Virus record (IMG/VR): IMGVR_UViG_3300033144_001553
Span: 1 to 28,064 of that record
DNA length: 28,064 nucleotides
Direction: 5' to 3' (one strand)
DNA from: a virus
Of this stretch, positions 1 through 8,375 are shown in pieces. How positions within the stretch are numbered: position 1 is the first letter of the stretch; every line of letters starts with the position of its first letter. Below the pieces are notes generated by a model. The model was not told where the DNA came from. It searched no databases and worked only from the letters and a program-made list of their open reading frames with translations. The translations under genes and the position numbers were made by a program.

Positions 1-1128
1 CCAATCAGACTTATAGAAGTCATAACCTCTTCTAAATCCTGTGAATCCTAGGTTAAGTGCCATTTCTTTCTCATTGTCAAAAAGACCATAAGATACACCA
101 CCTGCTGCATTAGATGACTGCTGAGAAAGCATATCGTCAATGTCGAAAGAGAAATCTCTATCTACAAATACAACATTCTCTTCAATAGCACCTTGCTTAT
201 CAAGTCTAGAAATGATAGAATCCCAATCAGCTAAAGTAGTTGGATTTCCTCCACCCCAAATGTTACCTCTGTTTTCTACTGCGTAGAAGATACCATCTGA
301 ACCTTTGTTACCTACCATCTCAGCACCTGCTACTGCTTGAGTAGCTGCACCTGAAGTATTACCTGCAGGAACTGCTTCAATCATTGCAGTCTCTAGATAG
401 TCATCAAATCTCAATCTAGTTTCGTGCTCAGACTTCATATACCATAAGTATCCATTTGCTCCATTTTCAGTTGTTACTTCAACCCATCCAATCTGTGCCA
501 TATCAGAACCTGATACTGCATATTTATCTTTAATGATAATTGGAGAGTTTTCAAAGATGAAGTCATCAGCTTCTAGAGAATCTTCCATTCCTACTGTTCC
601 TTTTCTGAATTCAGAACCGTAGATGAACATTGTAAACTCAAGACCTGCTCCTGCTACAGGAAGACCATTGTTGTCATAAAATGCAACGCTTACTGTCTTA
701 GTAGCATAATCAACTTTAGTTACTACTGCTTTAGCTGAACCACCACCTGCATTATCAGAGATATATACAGTTTGTCCTTTTCTAATAGCGATACTGTTAC
801 TTGCACCGAAAGCAGGGTTACCTGCATCACCGATAACAAAGTCAGCTTCGTCAGCATTAATTAATGCCGCAGTTGTACACTTTACATATTTAGTATGCAA
901 TCTTCCTTGTTCTGCCCATTTAATAAGGTCAGAGTTAGATGGCATTTCTGCACCTACCATTCTTAGGAAGGATGCGATTGTTCTATTACCATATCTTTCA
1001 AATTCTTTTTCATAAGTATCAGGTAGATACTGATTCAAGAAATCAAAATTAGTAATGTAGTTAGACTTCAACGGCACTCTTTGTGCACTTGGTTGTAAGT
1101 CAAAACCGGGTACGTTTAATACACTCAT
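1..1128 (-). CDS. Major capsid protein (partial, C-terminus outside window)
   Basis: Open frame of 376 codons running off the left edge; it starts at the ATG at 1128 (MSVLNVPGFDLQPSAQ). It would form the icosahedral shell. The assignment rests mainly on position: it is last in a minus-strand series of terminase, portal and scaffold-like protein, the usual order in tailed phages. The N-terminus (residues about 20-60, with YEKEFERYGNRTIASFLRM) is helical and followed by beta-rich, Gly/Ala/Asp-rich sequence, as in HK97-fold capsids. It starts 26 bases after the scaffold-like gene, so it is probably co-transcribed with it. The stop is not seen. A different abundant head protein is the main alternative. 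Confidence 0.75.
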   Translation of the reverse strand, partial: MSVLNVPGFDLQPSAQRVPLKSNYITNFDFLNQYLPDTYEKEFERYGNRTIASFLRMVGAEMPSNSDLIKWAEQGRLHTKYVKCTTAALINADEADFVIGDAGNPAFGASNSIAIRKGQTVYISDNAGGGSAKAVVTKVDYATKTVSVAFYDNNGLPVAGAGLEFTMFIYGSEFRKGTVGMEDSLEADDFIFENSPIIIKDKYAVSGSDMAQIGWVEVTTENGANGYLWYMKSEHETRLRFDDYLETAMIEAVPAGNTSGAATQAVAGAEMVGNKGSDGIFYAVENRGNIWGGGNPTTLADWDSIISRLDKQGAIEENVVFVDRDFSFDIDDMLSQQSSNAAGGVSYGLFDNEKEMALNLGFTGFRRGYDFYKSDW

Positions 1129-1153
1129 TTTTTAATTTTTTAGTTTAACAATT

Positions 1154-2308
1154 TTACTTTTTATTACTCCTAATCTTTAAACCCCTACCGTGGTCGGTGT
1201 TTATAGATTTTATTTGCATACCTGATTTTGTACTTCCAACTTCCGGAGCGGTACGAGTAGTCATATTTACATTTTTCAACTTTCTCATTTGCTCATCTGC
1301 TGCTGCAGACTTACCCTGCTCATAAAAGAATTTAGCAAACTTTTCAGGATGCATTGCCATTGCTAGTGACCTGTGGTAACCTTCTGCGTTTTTAAGAGAA
1401 CCATCTTCTTCCTGATACTTTTCTATAAAAGTAGAAGGATTAGAATGAACTTTTAATAACTCATCAGCATCACCGGGTGAAAAGTAAACTTTGTTATCGT
1501 CTAGCGTAAACTCAAAACCTTTGAACTCACTGAATACATTGTTTGTTTTTTCTAGATAAACTTCCCTCGCTCTTGAGTTCCGTTCACCGATTGTCTTCGC
1601 TTCAGCTATATATTGCTTATATGCCTTGTATTCTTCTGTTTCAGTTTCAGGATTAGACTCCCTGTTCGACTCGAGAGGGACCTTATATAATTCCTGTTGC
1701 TTAACAAAATAATCTTTGGCTTTAGCAATAGTTTTTTTCTTTGCTAATTTAATTTTTCTAATTTGCTTTTCATCATCAATATCTTCATCGTATTGATAAT
1801 CTTCCATAAGGTCTGTGATGTCTTCAGCATCTAAACCTTTTTCGGTTGCAGTTAGATATTCTCTTAGCAATCTATCGGGTTCCATTTCATCATAGTTTTT
1901 TTGCATCTTTGCAAAATCCTCAAATCCACGACCCGTTTCTTTTTTGTATTTAAGATACTTAGCTACATCTTCAGGTAGAGGTTTTTCCTCTCTCTGTTGA
2001 TTTAACTCGTCAAGAGACTTATACTCTTTGCCGTATCTATTACCAATATATTTAAGAACGTCTTCCTCTTTTAACTCAGAGGATTGAGTTTTAATTTCTT
2101 CTTGTGGAACTTGCTTCTTCTCAGCTTCAGGTTCCGGTTTCTTTTCTTCTGTCGTTGTGGTTTCTACTTTAGTAGACTCAACAACCTTCTCTTCTTTTAC
2201 AGGAGATTCTCCTGTTGTATTTTCTTTATGTTTGTCCAACAATTCTTGTTCAACTTGTTGTACAGACTTTTCTTCAGTCGCTCCGACTTCTTTTACTTTT
2301 ATTTCCAT
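1154..2308 (-). CDS. Putative head scaffolding protein
   Basis: 384 residues, very rich in Glu and Lys, with a low-complexity N-terminal 85 residues (VKEEKVVESTKVETTTTEEK type) and predicted helical, coiled-coil-like stretches after that. No catalytic motif is recognised. It lies between the portal and the capsid gene, where scaffolds (or scaffold/protease fusions) are usually encoded; this placement and the acidic, helical composition are the basis of the call. The C-terminus turns basic (KSGMQIKSINTDHGRGLKIRSNKK region), as scaffold C-termini that bind capsid protein often do. A TAnnTTTG box lies 24 bases upstream of the ATG at 2308, suggesting a separate promoter for scaffold and capsid. 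Confidence 0.6.
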   Translation of the reverse strand: MEIKVKEVGATEEKSVQQVEQELLDKHKENTTGESPVKEEKVVESTKVETTTTEEKKPEPEAEKKQVPQEEIKTQSSELKEEDVLKYIGNRYGKEYKSLDELNQQREEKPLPEDVAKYLKYKKETGRGFEDFAKMQKNYDEMEPDRLLREYLTATEKGLDAEDITDLMEDYQYDEDIDDEKQIRKIKLAKKKTIAKAKDYFVKQQELYKVPLESNRESNPETETEEYKAYKQYIAEAKTIGERNSRAREVYLEKTNNVFSEFKGFEFTLDDNKVYFSPGDADELLKVHSNPSTFIEKYQEEDGSLKNAEGYHRSLAMAMHPEKFAKFFYEQGKSAAADEQMRKLKNVNMTTRTAPEVGSTKSGMQIKSINTDHGRGLKIRSNKK

Positions 2309-2331
2309 ATTTAATTAAATTTAATTTTATA

Positions 2332-2339
2332 CAAAGTTA
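2332..2339 (-). promoter_or_regulatory. Bacteroidetes-type -7 box (TAACTTTG) upstream of scaffold-like gene
   Basis: On the minus strand the sequence reads TAACTTTG, matching TAnnTTTG of the Bacteroidetes sigma-ABfr promoter. It ends 24 bases before the ATG at 2308, in an AT-rich intergenic gap of about 60 bases. No clear -33 TTTG was seen at the usual distance. Confidence 0.6.
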
Positions 2340-2367
2340 CACAAAAAATAATATACTTTTAGACAGG

Positions 2368-4803
2368 CTATCTCGGGTTAAACTCAGCTAAATCAAAACC
2401 ATCCAAACTATCTTCATTAGATTCAAAATTCATTGGAGGTAGATTGTTTTTACGCTGATTAATTAATTTAGACTGCTCACTATTAGCTTGAGATATACGT
2501 TGAGACTTTGCCTTTTCCCTTTGGTCTTCCCTAGCTTGTAATCCTTGAGCATCCATCTGTCTTAATTGCATATTAATTGCAAACTCTTCCTGCATTAATT
2601 GAGACTTCAACATTGCTTCTTGTTTCATTTTTTCTATTTCAAAAGCAATATCTCCTTGTCTAAATTGTAATTTAGCTTGAGTTTCCATTTGCAACTTTTG
2701 CTGATTAGCTTGTATAGTCATTTCTTGTTGCTTAATCATTTGTTGAGATTTCATAGCTTGTTGTTGCATAGCCATTTTTTCTTCTCTTTCTTGCTTAGAA
2801 ATTCGCTTCATTTTTAAAAGCTGATTAGCAAGTTTCATATTTTTTATCTCACGAATGTCAATTGCATCTTCAAGATTAATATCCCCTTTAGATAAAGCCA
2901 TTTGAATATTTTGCTCTAGTTGTGCTTTTTGTTCCTCATCAGGAGATAGTTCAATAAATATTCCAAAATCATAAATATACAAGTCTGCTATATCACCAAG
3001 TATAGATACATTGTATTTACCAATTTGATTTATAAACTCTTCCTTAAAATCTGAGTACTGTAAAATATCTGCAACTCTATAGGTTATAGCTTCAGATAGA
3101 CTTTTATATATAAATAATCCTGCTTGTAGTATGTGTCTTGTGGCTACATTAGAATTTAATGCCGCCATTTTTTGTAATCCAACTAAAGAGTTAGAGTCAG
3201 GCATACTAGCATCTCTTGCTTCATTAAGACCTGTAACAGTTCTTATTTGGTTTAAATAATGATTATAATTAGTAATAAGCATCTGAGTTTTAGATGCTCC
3301 TGAATTTGAAGTTAATTCTTTAATTGGAACTTTACCTTGATTATAATCACCATCTTGAGTATAACTTCTACCGATTACACTACCTGTTTGAAAATATAGT
3401 CTTAAAGCATCTTCAGGATTGTATGCATTTCCATTACCTAAGTCAACCTCACCTAAACCATCGGCATCAATAAATACACCATCAGGTACTACTCTTGAAA
3501 TAACTTGTTGTAGTTTTAAATGTGTTACTTGAATTAAATCTGCAAAAGGAACCATACGTCTAACTAAAGACTCAATAACTCCTTTATACATTCTTGGAGC
3601 ATTAGCTACATAATTAGGTATAGCGTGTTGAGTAGCAGATTGTGGTCTAACCATATTCTCCATTAGTTTCCATTGTAAAAGAATATTGGTTCCCATAACC
3701 ATAACACCCTCATACCAAACATCTATGGTTTTTGATTCTTTGGTGAAGTTTCCTTCATCCATCATTTCAGCAGGTGGATTGAAATTATCATCTTTTTCAA
3801 TCATACTTACATTACCATTATCTTTTACTTTTCTTTTATAAACAACTTTTTTTGTTGTTTTATAATTAAAGTACATAACGGTTGCAGTATCTTTATAAAA
3901 GATATCGTTTTGATATGCTTGTGCATTATTATAATAATCATACCAACTCTGAGAATATTGAGATATCTCATCTAAATCTTCATTAGTTAAAGTTGGGTCA
4001 ATCTTTTTTAATTCTATAATAGGAAGAGTTTTAATCTCACCCCAATAAAAACAATCTCTAAAGTAAGGGTCTTCAGTATAACTATATACTATATTAGCAG
4101 GGTCTACATAACTAATCTTTACTCCATCACCCGGTAAAAATTCGTGCTTTGCAACTGCAATACCTAAAACAGTCATATCATAATCTAGTCTTTTTCTAGT
4201 ATCATCATATTTATTAGCTTCAAATAAAGTACTGATTGCTTCTTCTTCAGCTATTTCTATTGCAGGTTTATAATTTAATTGCATATATAACTTCAACTCT
4301 TCGTCAGAATTAGGAAGTTCTTCAGGCTCTACTGTAAAAGGATTAGCACCTGTTTTCTTTTGTATAGTTTCAAGCATAGGTTTTGCGACCATTTGTCCCT
4401 CCACCATTTGTTGGTACTTGCTTCTTTTAGATTGTGATAATGCATCTTGAGCGAAAGCTTTAGGTACAAATTCTCTACTCTGCATTCCGTTGACTACAAT
4501 GTCAACAAACTTAGGCAATACAGGAACAGGTGTCCAATCTAAATTTAGATAAGACAAATCTCCATCTATTGCTAATTCATTTTTATATTTGGCTACTGAC
4601 TGTTCTCCTCTTGCGTATAATCTGAGTCTATGGAAATCTCTCCATTGATTATAATACCTACAACTATTTCCATCTCTTTTAAACCATTCATATTGAATAG
4701 CCTGTCCGATTTGTAAACCAAATTCGTCAGTAGCTTTTTCTGAATCTGAAACAAATTGACTAGGAAATCCTGTAGATGATATGTTAATGTCTACTTTCTT
4801 CAT
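2368..4803 (-). CDS. Portal protein
   Basis: 811 residues, long for a portal, as in crAss-like and related Bacteroidetes phages. It should form the dodecameric DNA entry ring at one capsid vertex and dock the terminase and neck. The N-terminal half carries a portal-like pattern (residues about 85-110 with YLNLDWTPVPVLPKFVDIVV, then GMQSREFVPKAF). Residues about 640-790 are Gln/Met/Lys-rich coiled coil (repeated MQQQAMKSQQMIKQQE type), matching the helical C-terminal barrel/crown of long portals. The start codon overlaps the TerL stop by 4 bases (ATGA), so the two are translationally coupled. A weak TAACTTTG box inside the end of TerL could give extra transcription. Confidence 0.85.
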   Translation of the reverse strand: MKKVDINISSTGFPSQFVSDSEKATDEFGLQIGQAIQYEWFKRDGNSCRYYNQWRDFHRLRLYARGEQSVAKYKNELAIDGDLSYLNLDWTPVPVLPKFVDIVVNGMQSREFVPKAFAQDALSQSKRSKYQQMVEGQMVAKPMLETIQKKTGANPFTVEPEELPNSDEELKLYMQLNYKPAIEIAEEEAISTLFEANKYDDTRKRLDYDMTVLGIAVAKHEFLPGDGVKISYVDPANIVYSYTEDPYFRDCFYWGEIKTLPIIELKKIDPTLTNEDLDEISQYSQSWYDYYNNAQAYQNDIFYKDTATVMYFNYKTTKKVVYKRKVKDNGNVSMIEKDDNFNPPAEMMDEGNFTKESKTIDVWYEGVMVMGTNILLQWKLMENMVRPQSATQHAIPNYVANAPRMYKGVIESLVRRMVPFADLIQVTHLKLQQVISRVVPDGVFIDADGLGEVDLGNGNAYNPEDALRLYFQTGSVIGRSYTQDGDYNQGKVPIKELTSNSGASKTQMLITNYNHYLNQIRTVTGLNEARDASMPDSNSLVGLQKMAALNSNVATRHILQAGLFIYKSLSEAITYRVADILQYSDFKEEFINQIGKYNVSILGDIADLYIYDFGIFIELSPDEEQKAQLEQNIQMALSKGDINLEDAIDIREIKNMKLANQLLKMKRISKQEREEKMAMQQQAMKSQQMIKQQEMTIQANQQKLQMETQAKLQFRQGDIAFEIEKMKQEAMLKSQLMQEEFAINMQLRQMDAQGLQAREDQREKAKSQRISQANSEQSKLINQRKNNLPPMNFESNEDSLDGFDLAEFNPR

Positions 4804-7028
4804 CTAATAATTTCGCTTATTGTACCTTTATTACTATACCTTGCAAAGTTAACCTTTATTTTTGAAACTTTTTGCCTTGGTATATATAGGTGTTTCTGAC
4901 AAGCCATAATCGCTAAACCCGAGGAAATACTAGCATCATACTTTGTTCTATTGCTAATGTCAAATTTTGCCCAATCCTCTAAAGTTCTTGTGAAAATGCA
5001 ATCACCCATTTCATTATTTTGTTTCATTCCTATATTTGCATCTATATAAGATTCAATTGCAGAAGCGTGTGCTTGTTTTACCGCTTCACTTGAGTTAGGA
5101 ATACCACCCAATTCTCTTTCTGTTTTTGATAATTTGTTATAGTGTTTATCAGGTCTATTTAAACAAAAATTTCTATATCCTCTATTTTTAAAATGATATA
5201 ACAATCTAGGTTTATTGTTTTCTATTAATATTGGCATACCATAAAACACACAAGCTTTTAATACATCTTCAAAAAATATCTCTGCAGTTTGTGGTCTAGC
5301 AATATATTCTAAAAAAAATTCATTACTTGGAGCGTCATCCATATTAAACATAGTTAATCCGTGTAATGCTCCATTAGAACCACCACCACCTACAGTCCCT
5401 GATATATCATAACTATCACACCCAAATGCACCTATGTGTTTATTACCCGGTGATTTTTTACCGTTTATGTTTTCTACTCTGTTTTGTAAATTTTTTGAAG
5501 GAGTCCAAGAAACATAAAATCTACCTCTTTGATTTGGAGTAAATTCAACCTTAGAATCTTTTATACCATTCTTCCAAACCAAATCTCCTCTAGTCAAATG
5601 ATGGTCTATAATTAATGAATCATTATAATCTATCTGTTGATATATTTTAGTTAGATTAAATATTGATTGTTTGCTCTCATCTCTAAATGCGTGAGATTCA
5701 GTTCTAGGAAATTGTCTATAAAATTCATTTAATGCATCAGGGTCTTTCTTTAAAGATTCAACCTCGTTATTCCAATAGTTAACTGCACCTTGATATATGG
5801 TTTCTCCATCAATTCCTTCTACTCCTTGTTTAGGATTTTCAAATACAGGCATTCCATATTTATCTATAAACCCTTCCATATTCCATTCCATTGGGATGAA
5901 AAGTGAATACATACCGCTTTTGGTTTGACCATTAGCGTTTCGTTTTAATACATTAGAATTATTGTATAGACTTTTAAAGTTGTCACCCCCTTTGTCTAAA
6001 GCATTTGAGGTTGAACCCATCATACATTTTCCAATAATTTTACTACCAAGACGTAGACAGGTTTTGGTTACCCTCCAATTATTTAAAATATTATTAGGCT
6101 TTATCCATTTACCACTTTCATCGTGAACCAATAACAAAAGTTTTTCTCCATCATAAGAGTTGTCATCTGTGTTCTTCCAATCTATTGTGGTGTCTAATCC
6201 ATACAACTCATCATTAGTTGTATCGTACATATTTTTTTTAGTTATCTTTGCAGCCGGAATCCTAAAAGCTAATTCTGTTTTAGGTTTATCCATACCATCC
6301 ATAATAGGCTTAAAGAAGAATGGCAATCTGCTATTGATTGGAACAACTTTATCTGTAAACATTTTTTTTGCATCTGAACCCGTCTTAGACAGTATGCCAA
6401 CTCTTGAATCTTTAGCTAGAGTACCTGTGTTTACACACTCAGAAGAAGACATAAAAGAAAAACCTGAACGTCTTATTTTTAAATAAATCATTCCAAAGCT
6501 TCTTCTGTCAGCCTTACAAGCTTCCCAATAAATAAACAATAATCTATTAGCTTCTCTAAAATCAGGATAACCGACATCAATAGATGTCCATTGTAAATAC
6601 ATATAATGTGCTCCTGTTATGTAGGTAGAGATACCGTTTGATTTATACCATAAACCTTGTTCTCTTCTATCAAACTCTTCTTCTATATAATCAACCCATC
6701 TGTCTTTAAATTCTGAAGACATTTCATTCCATTGAAATATAGATTGAATTTTAGATAAAGCTTTTGGCAGTTCTTGTCTTTCCCAATATTGTTCTTCTTT
6801 TTTTGAGTGTCTTTGAAGACACTTTTTAGGCTCTAATGGTAATGCAATACTTAGTCCTTGAATTGAAATTATATCTCCTATTTGTCCGCTTTTAGATATG
6901 ATAACAATATCATACTTTGAATCATACCCGTATTCCCACGTTTTAGCCTTGTTCTTAGACGTTAAAACATTTTTTGGTACAATACCCTCAAGTACTTGAT
7001 ATAATTTATTTAGACCTTCTTTCTGCAA
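4800..7028 (-). CDS. Terminase large subunit (TerL)
   Basis: 742 residues. It is the DNA-packaging motor: an N-terminal ATPase threads DNA through the portal and a C-terminal RNase H-like nuclease cuts the concatemer. Seen in the sequence: a deviant Walker A at residues 186-192 (RRSGFSF), Walker B plus catalytic Glu at 297-304 (LLLLVHDE), a coupling-type motif GSTSN at 338-342, PRTESHAF at 441-448 as in many TerL linkers, and a first nuclease acidic motif around D538/D541 (GCDSYDISGT). The frame overlaps the upstream small gene by 23 bases and the portal by 4. One copy of the 16-nt repeat lies in the 5' part (codons about 69-75, read as C-L-Q-R-H). The call is firm. Confidence 0.9.
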   Translation of the reverse strand: MQKEGLNKLYQVLEGIVPKNVLTSKNKAKTWEYGYDSKYDIVIISKSGQIGDIISIQGLSIALPLEPKKCLQRHSKKEEQYWERQELPKALSKIQSIFQWNEMSSEFKDRWVDYIEEEFDRREQGLWYKSNGISTYITGAHYMYLQWTSIDVGYPDFREANRLLFIYWEACKADRRSFGMIYLKIRRSGFSFMSSSECVNTGTLAKDSRVGILSKTGSDAKKMFTDKVVPINSRLPFFFKPIMDGMDKPKTELAFRIPAAKITKKNMYDTTNDELYGLDTTIDWKNTDDNSYDGEKLLLLVHDESGKWIKPNNILNNWRVTKTCLRLGSKIIGKCMMGSTSNALDKGGDNFKSLYNNSNVLKRNANGQTKSGMYSLFIPMEWNMEGFIDKYGMPVFENPKQGVEGIDGETIYQGAVNYWNNEVESLKKDPDALNEFYRQFPRTESHAFRDESKQSIFNLTKIYQQIDYNDSLIIDHHLTRGDLVWKNGIKDSKVEFTPNQRGRFYVSWTPSKNLQNRVENINGKKSPGNKHIGAFGCDSYDISGTVGGGGSNGALHGLTMFNMDDAPSNEFFLEYIARPQTAEIFFEDVLKACVFYGMPILIENNKPRLLYHFKNRGYRNFCLNRPDKHYNKLSKTERELGGIPNSSEAVKQAHASAIESYIDANIGMKQNNEMGDCIFTRTLEDWAKFDISNRTKYDASISSGLAIMACQKHLYIPRQKVSKIKVNFARYSNKGTISEIIR
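4844..4851 (-). promoter_or_regulatory. Possible internal -7 box (TAACTTTG) upstream of portal gene
   Basis: The minus strand reads TAACTTTG within the last codons of TerL, about 41 bases before the portal ATG. It matches TAnnTTTG, but lies inside coding sequence, so it could be chance. Confidence 0.25.
6807..6822 (-). repeat. 16-nt hairpin repeat, copy 1 (within TerL gene)
   Basis: Perfect copy of GTGTCTTCAAAGACAC on the minus strand, the sense strand of TerL. It is flanked by A and T that extend the inverted repeat to 18 bases. The reading frame (C-L-Q-R-H) differs from the V-S-S-K-T frame used by the other in-gene copies, so the conservation is of nucleotides and not of protein. Confidence 0.9.
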
Positions 7029-7329
7029 ATCCTTGTTTTGTATCAGTTTTTTTCGCTCCCCTTTCTAAAGATTCAATAGCTTCTTTCTCTGCTTCTATTC
7101 TATTTAAAATTTCAAAAGCATCAAAGATTGCTAATTTCTTTGTAGCTGCCGCATTCTTTAATCTATCAGCAGACAAATCATCTTCAGGGTCGTGTTTAAT
7201 TATCGCTTCCTTCGCCACCTTTATCAGTTGTTCCACTGCTCTGTGACCTGCTTCTATTATTTTTAATTTTATTTCTTTTGATTTCATTTTTAATTCTTTT
7301 CTTTTTTCTGATTGGAAAATTACTTCCAT
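7006..7329 (-). CDS. Putative small terminase subunit or terminase-associated small protein
   Basis: 107 residues from the ATG at 7329; an internal ATG at 7287 (MKSKEIKLKIIEAGHRAVEQ) gives 93 residues and may be the true start, because the first 14 residues are poorly structured and Lys-rich. The rest is helical and charged (residues about 15-85). It lies directly upstream of TerL and overlaps it by 23 bases, the usual place for the small subunit that recognises phage DNA. No helix-turn-helix could be identified with confidence, so the role is inferred from position and size only. Confidence 0.55.
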   Translation of the reverse strand: MEVIFQSEKRKELKMKSKEIKLKIIEAGHRAVEQLIKVAKEAIIKHDPEDDLSADRLKNAAATKKLAIFDAFEILNRIEAEKEAIESLERGAKKTDTKQGFAERRSK

Positions 7330-7393
7330 CGTGCTCGTTCCATTCGTCTTCCCAAAAAATATAACTCATATGTAATTTAGATATAGTTCTCAA
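7196..7393 (-). CDS. Uncertain short overlapping ORF
   Basis: A frame of 65 codons from a TTG at 7393, or 57 from an ATG at about 7369 (MSYIFWEDEWNEHDGSNFP), overlaps the N-terminal half of the putative small terminase gene in another frame. The first 25 residues look protein-like and fill the gap between the neighbouring genes; the remainder is low-complexity Lys/Arg/Asn sequence expected from a shadow frame. It may be a short real protein, or the two frames may once have been one gene split by a frameshift. Low certainty. Confidence 0.25.
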   Translation of the reverse strand: MRTISKLHMSYIFWEDEWNEHDGSNFPIRKKKRIKNEIKRNKIKNNRSRSQSSGTTDKGGEGSDN

Positions 7394-7953
7394 AGTATCA
7401 TTGTTATTTGATGGTCAAACATTCTATAAAGTTTTTCTCCATCAACATTAAACTCATATTCACTTTCAGGTTTGTAACACACCTTAACTCCTTTTGTAAC
7501 CCCTTTTGATTTTAAATATTCATTAGGATATTTTATAATTCCAATCAAAGGTTCTTCACTTAATGGTTTATAAATATAAGAATCTTCTACCGGTGCAGGT
7601 TTTATAAAACAATATCTATTTATTGCATTCCATTCTATACCATTATGATATGCATAATATTGTTCTTCATCTATAAAAAACAAATCGTCTTTAAAATAAC
7701 TTTTCCCACTTTGAATCTTTCCTTGCATATCATTATAATATTTAAAAACATTATGATGGACAAGTAGGGTGTCACCTTTTTTTATTGGTCCACTATAATT
7801 AAGGGGAAGTTCTATAACTTTTGCTTTTCGATTAGAGAACCTATGGTCCTCTTGAGATGTACTTAATATAAAATCAATATCTCCGTAAGTTTTGGTATTA
7901 TCGTACCTTTTACCTTTTAAAGGCTTTACGATAAAAGATGTTGGTGATTTCAT
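7390..7953 (-). CDS. Tandem GroES-like fold protein (putative)
   Basis: 187 residues not assigned by a simple motif, but the sequence reads like two consecutive co-chaperonin (Cpn10) beta-barrels. First repeat: FIVKPLKGKRY (7-17), IKKGDTLLVHH (57-67), LFFIDEEQYYAY (91-102). Second: RYCFIKP (113-119), IGIIKYPNEY (137-146), VTKGVKVCYKPESEYEFNVDG (152-172) and a terminal Y-R-M-F-D-H-Q-I-T-M-I-L resembling the GroES ending 'DGEEYLILREDDILAVI'. The equivalent of the GroEL-binding mobile loop is not obvious. It sits at the head of the terminase genes, away from the true groES-like gene at 19947-20204. It could be an assembly factor or a structural protein that reuses the fold. The fold call is an inference by eye. 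Confidence 0.5.
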   Translation of the reverse strand: MKSPTSFIVKPLKGKRYDNTKTYGDIDFILSTSQEDHRFSNRKAKVIELPLNYSGPIKKGDTLLVHHNVFKYYNDMQGKIQSGKSYFKDDLFFIDEEQYYAYHNGIEWNAINRYCFIKPAPVEDSYIYKPLSEEPLIGIIKYPNEYLKSKGVTKGVKVCYKPESEYEFNVDGEKLYRMFDHQITMIL

Positions 7954-7961
7954 AATTTAAT

Positions 7962-8147
7962 TTATGAGCCACAACCAATACAATCTATATATGAATCAGT
8001 TGGCTTGACTCCATTTAATTTCATTTTAATATTATGGATTTTATCTGCAAGTTCCATTTCTTGCTCAAATGTTAGATTGGGTTGTTTCTTTTGTTCTGTA
8101 TAAATTTCAAGTTGTTCTTGTAACAACTGATTGGCTAAATCTGACAT
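7962..8147 (-). CDS. Small hypothetical protein with C-terminal CxxC
   Basis: 61 residues: a Gln/Glu/Leu-rich helical body (LANQLLQEQLEIYTEQKKQ) and a C-terminal tail ending DCIGCGS, whose CxxC could bind metal or form a disulfide. It is spaced 3 bases from the upstream gene and 8 from the downstream one, so it is part of the fibre-to-terminase transcription unit. No family is recognised. Confidence 0.65.
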   Translation of the reverse strand: MSDLANQLLQEQLEIYTEQKKQPNLTFEQEMELADKIHNIKMKLNGVKPTDSYIDCIGCGS

Positions 8148-8150
8148 TCA

Positions 8151-8375
8151 CTAAAAGTTTATATTGTATTCAATAGATATAGGCATAGTACTTGTGAACT
8201 CTTTCCACAATAAAATTTCTCCATCACTCTCTATATAAATTAATATAGAATCTCTTTCTATATCATATTTAATTAAATGAATAACATAGCTTCCATTCAA
8301 TATTACTTGACCTACTAAATAATGCATTGCACCCGATTTATAGTCAGGTCCTACTGAAATCTTTCTAATATCCAT
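8151..8375 (-). CDS. Small hypothetical beta-rich protein
   Basis: 74 residues (MDIRKISVGPDYKSGAMHY...), alternating hydrophobic/polar pattern typical of a small beta protein, without Cys pairs or membrane segments. Its ATG overlaps the stop of the preceding fibre gene by one base (TAATG), so translation is probably coupled. The N-terminal KISVGPDYKSGAMHY region feels familiar from marine phage structural regions, but no function is known to me. Confidence 0.65.
   Translation of the reverse strand: MDIRKISVGPDYKSGAMHYLVGQVILNGSYVIHLIKYDIERDSILIYIESDGEILLWKEFTSTMPISIEYNINF

Noticed and set aside
1470-1500. Second hammerhead-like core (CTGATGA on the minus strand)
   Set aside because: Coding sequence; no GAAA, stem II or GTC triplet in place. 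The same holds for the CTGATGA matches near 2935 and 9538.
2084-2314. Phe-rich plus-strand ORF
   Set aside because: Antisense shadow of the Glu/Lys-rich scaffold-like gene (Glu/Lys codons read back as Phe/Leu).
6160-6486. 108-codon plus-strand ORF
   Set aside because: Lies opposite the conserved ATPase domain of TerL, has no promoter and is a shadow frame.
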